From NCBI RefSeq assembly GCF_018388445.1, contig NZ_CP074405.1, forward strand, positions 124,001 through 188,000: a stretch of DNA of 64,000 nucleotides, written 5' to 3'. A program made the translations under genes and the position numbers. The notes below the pieces were generated by a model that did no database searches, was not told the origin of the DNA, and saw nothing but the letters and a program-made list of their open reading frames with translations. Within the stretch, counting starts at the first letter, position 1. Each line of letters begins with the position of its first letter. Shown in pieces: positions 57,801 through 64,000 of this stretch. The DNA is from Cellulomonas wangleii (GTDB lineage Bacteria; Actinomycetota; Actinomycetes; Actinomycetales; Cellulomonadaceae).

Positions 57801-59720
57801 GTGACGTCGACCGCTGCCCCCCGTCTGCCCCGTGTGCGCGCGTCCGAGCTGGTCGGACGCGGCTGGCTCAACACCGGGGGCAAGGACGTGACCCTCGCCG
57901 ACCTGCGCGGCAAGGTCGTCGTCCTCGACTTCTGGACGTTCTGCTGCATCAACTGCCTGCACGTCCTGGACGAGCTGCGGGAGATCGAGCAGCGGCACCG
58001 CGACGTCCTGGTGATCATCGGCGTGCACTCGCCCAAGTTCGTGCACGAGGCCGACCCGGTGGCGCTCGCGGCCGCCGTCGAGCGGTACGAGGTGCACCAC
58101 CCGGTGCTCGACGACCCGGACCTGGTGACGTGGCAGGCGTTCACCGCGCGGGCGTGGCCGACGCTCGTCGTCATCGACCCCGAGGGGTACGTCGTCGCGC
58201 AGATGGCCGGCGAGGGGCACGCGCACGCCGTCGAGACGCTGGTGCGCGAGCTGGTCGCCGAGCACGAGGCGAAGGGCACGCTGCACCGCGGCGACGGCCC
58301 GTACGTCGCGCCGACGCCGCAGCCGACGACGCTGCGGTTCCCCGCCAAGGCGCTCGAGCTGCCGGGCGGCACGTTCCTCGTCGCCGACGCCGGGCACCAC
58401 GCGCTCACCGAGGTCGCGGCGGACGGCGAGACGCTCGTGCGGCGCATCGGGTCCGGCGAGCGCGGGCTCGTCGACGGCGGGCCGGACGAGGCGCGCTTCA
58501 GCGAGCCCAACGGCCTGTGCCTCGTGCCGGGCGACCTGCGTGAGCGGCTGGGCTACGACGTGCTCGTCGCCGACACCGTCAACCACGCGCTGCGCGGCGT
58601 GCGCCTCGCCGACGGGCACGTCACGACCGTCGCCGGAACCGGCGAGCAGTACATGGTCGGAGCGGTCGACAACGTCGCACCGTTCGAGGGCGACCCCGCG
58701 CACCCGGCCGAGCAGGGCGTCGGCGACCGGTGGCCGGCGCGGCAGGTCAAGCTGTCCTCCCCGTGGGACGTCACGTGGTCGCAGCCGCTGGCCGCCTTCG
58801 TCGTCGCCATGGCCGGCAACCACACGCTGTGGGCCTTCGACCCGGAGCAGGGGTCGATCACGCACCTCGCCGGCACGATGAACGAAGGGCTCGTGGACGG
58901 CGCGCCGGCGCAGGCGTGGTTCGCGCAGCCGTCGGGGCTGTCGGTCGACGCCGCCGGCCGCATCTGGCTCGCCGACGCCGAGACGTCCGCGCTGCGCTGG
59001 GTCGACCCGGCGGACGCGTCGGCCACCTCCGTCGTCGGGACGGGCCTGTTCGACTTCGGCCACCGCGACGGGGCGGCCGACCAGGCGCTCCTCCAGCACC
59101 CGCTGGGTGTCGCGGCGCTGCCGGACGGCTCCGTGCTGGTCGCCGACACCTACAACGGCGCGCTGCGGCGGTGGGAGCCGGGCGAGGGGGACGCTCGGGG
59201 CACCGTGACCACGCTCGCGACCGACCTCGCCGAGCCCAGCGGGCTCGTCCTGCCCGCGGGCGACACCGACCACGTGCTCGTCGTCGAGTCCGCGGCCCAC
59301 CGCCTCACGCGCGTGCCGCTGCCCGCCGGTGCGGGCACGCAGGTCGACGGCGGTGCGCACCGCACGCAGCGCCCGGTGACCGAGATCGGCGCGGACGTCG
59401 CGCTCGAGGTGGTGTTCCACCCGGCAGCCGGGCAGAAGCTCGACGACCGCTGGGGCCCGTCGACGTCGCTGCAGGTCTCGGCCACGCCGCCCGCGCTGCT
59501 GCTCGACGGCGGCGGGGACGACGTCGCGCTCACCCGCACGCTGCGGCTCGACCCGGCGGTCGGCGAGGGCGTCCTGCACGTGACCGCCCGCGCCGCGAGC
59601 TGCGACGCCGACCCGGCGGTCGAGCACCCGGCCTGCCACCTGGCCGCCCAGGACTGGGGTGTGCCCGTGCGCGTGGTGGCGGGCGCCCCGGAGTCGCTGA
59701 CCCTGCCGCTGCACGGCTGA
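57801..59720 (+). CDS. Thioredoxin-like/NHL-repeat fusion protein (NHLRC2-like)
   Basis: This 639-residue protein starts with a TlpA-like thioredoxin domain (about residues 20-165; GKVVVLDFWTFCCINCLHVLDEL, in which the redox motif is C-C-I-N-C). An NHL-type beta-propeller follows (about 185-510; repeated blocks such as FSEPNGLCLV, LSSPWDVTWS, FAQPSGLSVD and LQHPLGVAALPDGSVLVADTYNGALRRW). A C-terminal domain of about 110 residues ends it. The architecture equals animal and bacterial NHLRC2. Redox substrates are unknown. The GTG follows GGAGG by 8 bases. No signal peptide, so probably cytoplasmic. Confidence 0.9.
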   Translation: MTSTAAPRLPRVRASELVGRGWLNTGGKDVTLADLRGKVVVLDFWTFCCINCLHVLDELREIEQRHRDVLVIIGVHSPKFVHEADPVALAAAVERYEVHHPVLDDPDLVTWQAFTARAWPTLVVIDPEGYVVAQMAGEGHAHAVETLVRELVAEHEAKGTLHRGDGPYVAPTPQPTTLRFPAKALELPGGTFLVADAGHHALTEVAADGETLVRRIGSGERGLVDGGPDEARFSEPNGLCLVPGDLRERLGYDVLVADTVNHALRGVRLADGHVTTVAGTGEQYMVGAVDNVAPFEGDPAHPAEQGVGDRWPARQVKLSSPWDVTWSQPLAAFVVAMAGNHTLWAFDPEQGSITHLAGTMNEGLVDGAPAQAWFAQPSGLSVDAAGRIWLADAETSALRWVDPADASATSVVGTGLFDFGHRDGAADQALLQHPLGVAALPDGSVLVADTYNGALRRWEPGEGDARGTVTTLATDLAEPSGLVLPAGDTDHVLVVESAAHRLTRVPLPAGAGTQVDGGAHRTQRPVTEIGADVALEVVFHPAAGQKLDDRWGPSTSLQVSATPPALLLDGGGDDVALTRTLRLDPAVGEGVLHVTARAASCDADPAVEHPACHLAAQDWGVPVRVVAGAPESLTLPLHG

Positions 59721-59789
59721 ACGGCTGCACGGCCGACCCCGCGGCCACGGCCGCACGGCTGACCCTGCCGAGGCAGGTCACGGCTCCGA

Positions 59790-59826
59790 CGACGCGGTTC
59801 CGACGGCGCGGTTCCGACCGGCGCGG
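59790..59826. repeat. Short 15-base tandem repeat
   Basis: The block gcgcggttccgac recurs with period 15 (partly three times) in the gap between the NHL protein and the convergent GGDEF gene. In addition the string ctgaccctgccg occurs both near the end of the NHL gene (59699) and at about 59759. Confidence 0.5.
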
Positions 59827-59844
59827 CCCCGGGCGCGCGGGGTC

Positions 59845-61305
59845 TCAGTCCGTGCCGACGCTCTCGGGCGTGCCGGCGCCGTCGACGGCGATCGCGACGA
59901 GCGCGCGCAGCGCCGTCTGCACCTGCCGGCCGGTCGACGCCGCGGCGGCGACCGCCACCTCGACGACCCACTCGTCGCGCTCGACCGTCAGCAGGCGCGT
60001 CTCGGACGCGTCGGCGGGGCTGCCGCCGCGGGCGACGGTCGTGAACCTCTGCGACCCGGGCATGCGCTCACGGACGGCCCACGAGTCGCCGCCCAGCGTC
60101 TCGGTCGCCGCCGCCGCGAACGCGCAGAGTCGCGGGACCACTGCCGGGGCCGCGGCGCCGATCGCCACGGCGCCGCCGGCGGTGAGCCGCTCGACGGCCT
60201 GCACCGGGTCGGAGATGGGAGGGGTGGTGCGGGCGCGGGCCCGTGCCCGGCGTCGCTTGGCCTGGTACTGCGCCTGGTCGGCGCGCCGGAAGAGGTGCCG
60301 GGCCTCGACCGAGCCCATGACGGCCGTCGACGCGACCCCGTAGGAGATCGCGGCGCCGTGCGGCAGCGGGAACTTCGCCACCGTGGTGGCCATGGCCGTC
60401 GCGACCACCTCGCGCGGCTGGTCGACCGTGACCAGGCAGAACTCGTCCCCGCCGATCCGCGCGGCGGTGGCGCCCGGGATCGCGTCGGCGGCGCGCCGCA
60501 GGACGTCGGCCACGGCCCGCAGCAGGTCGTCGCCCGCGTCGTGCCCCAGCTCGTCGTTGACGCGCTTGAGGCCGTCCACGTCGCACATGACCACGCACGT
60601 CTCGCGCCCCGACGCCAGCGCCGCCTCGGCGGCCTGGTCGGCCGTGCGCCGGTTGGCCAGACCGGTCAGCGGGTCGTCGGCGACGATGTGGCGCATCTGC
60701 TGCTCGAGGTCCACCCGGGCGATCGCCCCGGCGGCGAGCGCGGCCAGCACCTCGGCGGTCGCCACGTCGTCGACGTGGAAGAGCGGGGAGTCGAAGTCAC
60801 GGACGACCGTGATCTGGCCCCACACGGCGTCGTTGACGACGACCGGCGCGGTCAGGGCGGACGCGGCGCCGACCTCCCGCAGCATCTCGACCTCGACGCG
60901 GTCGCCCGCCGACGTGTCACCGGGGCGCACGGAGCGACCGTGCGCGTCGAACGCGTGGGCCACCCAGCTCTCGCGGTTGCGCAGCAGGGCGCGCAGCGCC
61001 GGACGGTCGTCGGCCCGGTAGGTGGTGCTGAGGAACTGGTGCCAGCGCGGGTCGTTGGTCGGGGGGTCGAGGTGGACGACGCGGCTGGTCTCCTGGGTGA
61101 TCCGGGCGACCGCGCAGGCGTCGGCACCCAGCACGTCGACGGCAGCCTGGGCGGCCGCCTCGACGACCTCCTCGACCCGGCGGCAGGCGTCGAACCGGTG
61201 CGCGGCCACGGCGAGGCCACGCACGCCACCGAGGTCGGCGGCCGACAGGCCACCCCGGTGCGCACCCTTCGCCGTCGCGGCCCTACGCGTCACGGAGCCC
61301 ATCAT
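59845..61305 (-). CDS. GAF-GGDEF protein, probable diguanylate cyclase
   Basis: This 486-residue protein has a GAF domain (about residues 40-205; FDACRRVEEVVEAAAQAAVDVLGADACAVARI, VVVNDAVWGQITVV) followed by a GGDEF domain (about 210-370; DDPLTGLANRR, CDVDGLKRVNDELGHDAGDDLL, RIGGDEFCLV, YGVAST). The intact GGDEF signature implies synthesis of cyclic di-GMP from GTP. The inhibitory RxxD site five residues before the signature is absent. A C-terminal domain of about 115 residues has no clear match. Start ATG 61305 or 61302; no signal peptide. Confidence 0.9.
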   Translation of the reverse strand: MMGSVTRRAATAKGAHRGGLSAADLGGVRGLAVAAHRFDACRRVEEVVEAAAQAAVDVLGADACAVARITQETSRVVHLDPPTNDPRWHQFLSTTYRADDRPALRALLRNRESWVAHAFDAHGRSVRPGDTSAGDRVEVEMLREVGAASALTAPVVVNDAVWGQITVVRDFDSPLFHVDDVATAEVLAALAAGAIARVDLEQQMRHIVADDPLTGLANRRTADQAAEAALASGRETCVVMCDVDGLKRVNDELGHDAGDDLLRAVADVLRRAADAIPGATAARIGGDEFCLVTVDQPREVVATAMATTVAKFPLPHGAAISYGVASTAVMGSVEARHLFRRADQAQYQAKRRRARARARTTPPISDPVQAVERLTAGGAVAIGAAAPAVVPRLCAFAAAATETLGGDSWAVRERMPGSQRFTTVARGGSPADASETRLLTVERDEWVVEVAVAAAASTGRQVQTALRALVAIAVDGAGTPESVGTD

Positions 61306-61452
61306 CGGGCCTGCGCCCCCCTTCCGCCGAGCACGGTCCGTGAGAGGTCCGTGAGATCACTCGTCCGCGCCGTCGTCCCCCCTCGCCGGGAGGCGGCGCC
61401 GCCGCGACGTCCTCGAGGGGCACGGGCAGCCGTGGGACGAGTGTCCCACGTG

Positions 61453-61467
61453 CTGGAAACGTTTCAG
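61453..61467 (+). promoter_or_regulatory. LacI-family-like operator before LPMO 2
   Basis: CTGGAAACGTTTCAG contains the perfect palindrome GAAACGTTTC, of the LacI-family type, 105 bases before the LPMO 2 start. A small hairpin (GCACC-GTTC-GGTGC near 61513) lies in the leader. Confidence 0.65.
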
Positions 61468-61571
61468 AGGGTTGTCGCCCCGGCCGCGGGTCCGCACCCT
61501 GAACGCCACACCGCACCGTTCGGTGCCCGCCCCCCGCGGCGACCTACGCCGCTCGCGTGAGAGGGACCTCC

Positions 61572-62759
61572 ATGCCCCGCACCCTGTCCACACGCCGCGT
61601 GCTCGGGGGTACGGCCGCCACCGCGCTCGTGGCCGCGGCGCTCGTCGCCGTGCCGACCGCCGCACAGGCGCACGGCGGACTGACCAACCCGCCGACGCGG
61701 ACCTACGTCTGCTACACCGACGGCCTGGCCGGCGGTCAGGCCGCGGGCGAGGCGGGCAGCATGAAGCCCACGAACCCCGCCTGCGTCAACGCCTTCAACG
61801 ACAGCAACTACTCGTTCTACAACTGGTTCGGCAACCTGCTCGGGACCATCGACGGCCGCCACGAGACCATCGCCGACGGCAAGGTCTGCGGCCCGGACTC
61901 CCGGTTCGCCGCGTACAACACCCCGTCCTCGGCCTGGCCGACGACGCGCGTGACGCCCGGCCAGACCATGACGTTCCAGTACGCGGCCGTCGCGCGGCAC
62001 CCCGGGTACTTCACCACCTGGATCACCAAGGACGGCTGGAACCAGAACGAGCCGATCGGGTGGGACGACCTCGAGCCCGGGCCGTTCGACCGGGTCCAGG
62101 ACCCGCCGCTGCGCGAGGGCGGCCCCGCCGGCCCCGAGTACTGGTGGAACGTGAAGCTGCCGTCGAACAAGAGCGGCAAGCACGTCCTGTTCAACATCTG
62201 GGAGCGCACCGACAGCCCGGAGTCGTTCTACAACTGCGTGGACGTCGACTTCGGCGGCGGCGGCTCGACCCCCACCCCCACGCCCACGGCCACGCGGACC
62301 CCGACGCCGAGCCCGACGCCGACCCCCACCCGGACCCCGACGCCGACGCCGTCCGTGACGCCGACCCCCACCCCCACGCCGTCCGTGACGCCGACCCCCA
62401 CCCCCACGCCGTCCGTGACCCCCACGCCGACGGTCCCCGCGGACTCGGTGTGCGAGGTCGAGGTGGACGTCACCAACGCCTGGCAGGGCGGGTTCCAGGG
62501 CAACGTGACGGTCTTCAACGCCACGATGGAGCAGGTCGACGGCTGGGAGGTGAGCTGGGAGTTCACCAACGGGGAGACCGTCCAGCAGGCGTGGAGCTCC
62601 ACGACCACGCAGTCCGGCTCGACGGTGACGGCGCGCAACGTGGCCTGGAACTCGACGATCGGTCACCACAACGCGGTGTCGTTCGGGTTCATCGGCTCCG
62701 GGACGCCCCAGGCCGTGAGCGACGCGACGCTGAACGGCAACCCGTGCATCGTCCGCTGA
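61572..62759 (+). CDS. Secreted AA10 lytic polysaccharide monooxygenase with CBM2, second copy
   Basis: This 395-residue protein has a signal peptide with TRRVL, so Tat export is possible, ending AAQA so that His34 is the mature N-terminus. The AA10 domain (about residues 34-235) has the second copper His at 143 (in [13 protein letters not shown]) and axial Phe in [10 protein letters not shown] long Thr/Pro linker (about 238-290, of PTPTPSV type) joins CBM2 (about 295-395; [35 protein letters not shown]). The catalytic domain differs clearly from LPMO 1, suggesting a different regioselectivity or surface. AGAGGG precedes ATG 61572; GTG 61557 is a less likely start. Confidence 0.95.
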   Translation: MPRTLSTRRVLGGTAATALVAAALVAVPTAAQAHGGLTNPPTRTYVCYTDGLAGGQAAGEAGSMKPTNPACVNAFNDSNYSFYNWFGNLLGTIDGRHETIADGKVCGPDSRFAAYNTPSSAWPTTRVTPGQTMTFQYAAVARHPGYFTTWITKDGWNQNEPIGWDDLEPGPFDRVQDPPLREGGPAGPEYWWNVKLPSNKSGKHVLFNIWERTDSPESFYNCVDVDFGGGGSTPTPTPTATRTPTPSPTPTPTRTPTPTPSVTPTPTPTPSVTPTPTPTPSVTPTPTVPADSVCEVEVDVTNAWQGGFQGNVTVFNATMEQVDGWEVSWEFTNGETVQQAWSSTTTQSGSTVTARNVAWNSTIGHHNAVSFGFIGSGTPQAVSDATLNGNPCIVR

Positions 62760-62812
62760 CGACCGTCCGCTGACACCGTCCGACCGACGACCGTCGGCCG
62801 GGCTGCGACACC

Positions 62813-62846
62813 GACGCGTCCGCACCCTCCGGGGTGCGGGCGCGTC
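62813..62846 (+). terminator. Hairpin terminator after LPMO 2
   Basis: Arms of 15 bases (gacgcgtccgcaccc at 62813-62827 and gggtgcgggcgcgtc at 62832-62846) pair with one G-T wobble around a four-base loop, 54 bases after the stop codon. Confidence 0.85.
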
Positions 62847-62990
62847 GTCGCGCTGCGGACCCCCCGGCGCCGGACGGCGCTCCGGCCCGGCGCGGTCGCG
62901 GCGCGTCACCCCGTGCCGGGCAGGCCCCGTCCCTGGGCCGGGCGTGCGCGTTCCCTCCGACCGACCCCCCGAGGACGTGGCCCGCGGGCG

Positions 62991-63218
62991 TCAGCGCCGC
63001 GCCGTGACCGGTCCCGTCGCGCGGACGTGCACGCTCACGCCGTGCACGCTCGACGGCACGCCCAGCCGTCTGGCAGACGCGTCGTCCCCCAGGACGCGGA
63101 CCAGGACGCCGTAGCCGTCCGCCTCGCGGGCGATCCCGACCGCCGCCACCCCGTCCCGTCCGGCCAGGGCGGCCTTGATCTCGTCCTTGGCCCGGCGGGC
63201 CTCGTCGAGGTCGGCCAC
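62991..63218 (-). CDS. 75-residue protein resembling the N-terminal domain of trypsin-like peptidases
   Basis: Residues 1-20 are a helix (VADLDEARRAKDEIKAALAG) and the rest alternates strands: GVAAVGIAREADGYGVLVRVLG, then VPSSVHGVSVHVRATGPV. This GVxxVGI...V.V....VP..v.GV.V.V pattern is familiar from the N-terminal domains of secreted bacterial S1-type peptidases. Here it stands alone, directly downstream of such a peptidase. The GTG at 63218 follows AGGTG. A longer frame to 63263 has no support. It may act as a chaperone or inhibitor of the upstream peptidase (inference). Confidence 0.6.
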   Translation of the reverse strand: MADLDEARRAKDEIKAALAGRDGVAAVGIAREADGYGVLVRVLGDDASARRLGVPSSVHGVSVHVRATGPVTARR

Positions 63219-63262
63219 TGCACACCTCCCGCGCCGGTCGGGCGCGCGGCCCGCGGCCTGCA

Positions 63263-64000
63263 TCAGGCGAGCAGGGTCGCGTCGAGCGCCTCGAGGACGG
63301 CATCGATCGGGTTGACGTACGTCAACCCGCGACCATTGTCACCCCCGGTCTCCGACCCGGCAAAGAGCAGCCCCAGGGCGACCCCGTCCTGGCGGTAGAC
63401 CAGCGAGCCGGAGTCGCCCCCGCGGGAGAACGGCAGGCGTCCGGCGCCCTCGATCTCGATCTGGTCGTCGAACCGCAGGTTGCCCAGCTCCTCGCCGTAG
63501 CCGACGACCACGTCGTCGAGCTCGATCGCCGTGACCACACCGGTCGTGACGGCCGTGGTCCGCCCGATCTTGCCGACGGTCTCCCCGCCGAGCGCCCGGG
63601 CCGTGCGGGTGATGCGACCCACCGGGTAGGTGGGGTCGACGTCCTGCTCGTCGAGCAGGGCGACGGCCGCGTCGACCACCGCGGTGCACCCCGCCGTGAG
63701 CGGGACGGCGCGCGCGAGCGTCCCGACGCGGTCGCCGGGCGGCCGGCCACCGTCCGCCGGGCCGGGCTGCAGGACCGTGTCACCCGGGCGGGCCGCCGGC
63801 GAGCCCGCGAGCACGTGGTAGTTCGACAGCGCGTGCACCACGCCCCCGACCAGCACGAACGCCCCGAGAGTGCCCGCCGTGACGTCGACGTGCGCGATGG
63901 ACACCCCCGGGCGCAGCGGGCGCACGCGGCCGGTCTCGCCGAGCGCCTGCGCCGTGACCACAGGCGGTCGGGGACCCGGCACGGCGGGTGCGTCCCCGTC
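63263..64000 (-). CDS. Trypsin-like serine peptidase (5' end probably beyond window)
   Basis: The visible 245 residues hold the chymotrypsin-fold triad: His in HALSNYHVLAG, Asp in VVDAAVALLDE and Ser in RGGDSGSLVY, with the terminal GLLFAGSETG and NPIDAVLEALD as in FG-type S1 peptidases. There is no visible signal peptide. The frame stays open to base 64000; a GTG at 63982 is possible but the start may lie outside. The 75-residue partner follows 44 bases downstream on the same strand. Confidence 0.85.
   Translation of the reverse strand, partial: DGDAPAVPGPRPPVVTAQALGETGRVRPLRPGVSIAHVDVTAGTLGAFVLVGGVVHALSNYHVLAGSPAARPGDTVLQPGPADGGRPPGDRVGTLARAVPLTAGCTAVVDAAVALLDEQDVDPTYPVGRITRTARALGGETVGKIGRTTAVTTGVVTAIELDDVVVGYGEELGNLRFDDQIEIEGAGRLPFSRGGDSGSLVYRQDGVALGLLFAGSETGGDNGRGLTYVNPIDAVLEALDATLLA

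Overview
The window is a 64 kb piece of a very GC-rich, gene-dense chromosome with GTG/ATG starts, 1 to 8 bp gene overlaps and many leaderless-looking promoters. It reads as an actinobacterium of the Cellulomonas group. The best single clue is an 822-residue family GH94 cellobiose phosphorylase very like the Cellulomonas gilvus enzyme, preceded by a CelR/CebR-type operator. Two secreted copper LPMOs carrying family 2 cellulose-binding modules support the same conclusion. No phage, integron, insertion sequence or CRISPR array is visible; the window looks like core chromosome with some accessory islets.

Layout. 0-5.5 kb: 3' part of sbcC, a small membrane protein, a LmeA-like (DUF2993) protein translationally coupled to an M50-like membrane protein, and an IclR regulator. 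5.6-11.4 kb: a secreted HNH (DUF1524) nuclease, an APC amino-acid permease, an NfeD-like/flotillin pair and an F420-type nitroreductase. 11.4-16.4 kb: a manganese-type ABC importer (binding protein, ATPase, permease) divergent from a GH31 glycosidase. 16.5-26.6 kb: three paralogous OmpA-domain lipoproteins that share upstream sequence, interleaved with a proline-iminopeptidase-like hydrolase and an opposite-strand operon of DUF4956 protein, VTC-type polyphosphate polymerase and a Cthe_2159-like lipoprotein.

26.6-38.1 kb: orphan nrdI, an SDR oxidoreductase coupled to a 38-residue membrane peptide, an ATP-grasp protein, a broken response-regulator remnant, a secreted M28 peptidase, a repeat-rich gene-free stretch (31.1-31.5 kb), an ABC transporter operon with an XRE regulator and a perfect operator palindrome, a VOC protein, an S9 peptidase, and dcd with an uncharacterised partner. 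38.1-45.3 kb: cellobiose phosphorylase and an aldose epimerase, two GNAT proteins, a YibE/F membrane protein and tRNA-Gly(CCC). 45.4-52.4 kb: a tandem pair of DUF4352-like envelope proteins, then a fused circularly permuted ATP-grasp/alpha-E protein coupled to a transglutaminase-like protein, a paralogue of the dcd partner and a DinB protein. 52.8-64 kb: a GAF regulator divergent from a TetR regulator, a THUMP-like RNA methyltransferase without a canonical start codon, LPMO 1, a thioredoxin-NHL protein, a GAF-GGDEF protein, LPMO 2, and a trypsin-like protease partnered with a 75-residue protein resembling the N-terminal domain of such proteases.

The genes fit a soil cellulose degrader. LPMOs cut crystalline cellulose outside the cell, and cellobiose phosphorylase splits imported cellobiose to glucose-1-phosphate and glucose, with the adjacent epimerase handling sugar anomers. 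LacI-family-type operators sit before all three of these CAZyme genes. Least-described items are the lipoprotein triplet around the polyphosphate-polymerase operon, the ATP-grasp/alpha-E/transglutaminase operon, the 31 kb repeat region and the two-member unknown family.
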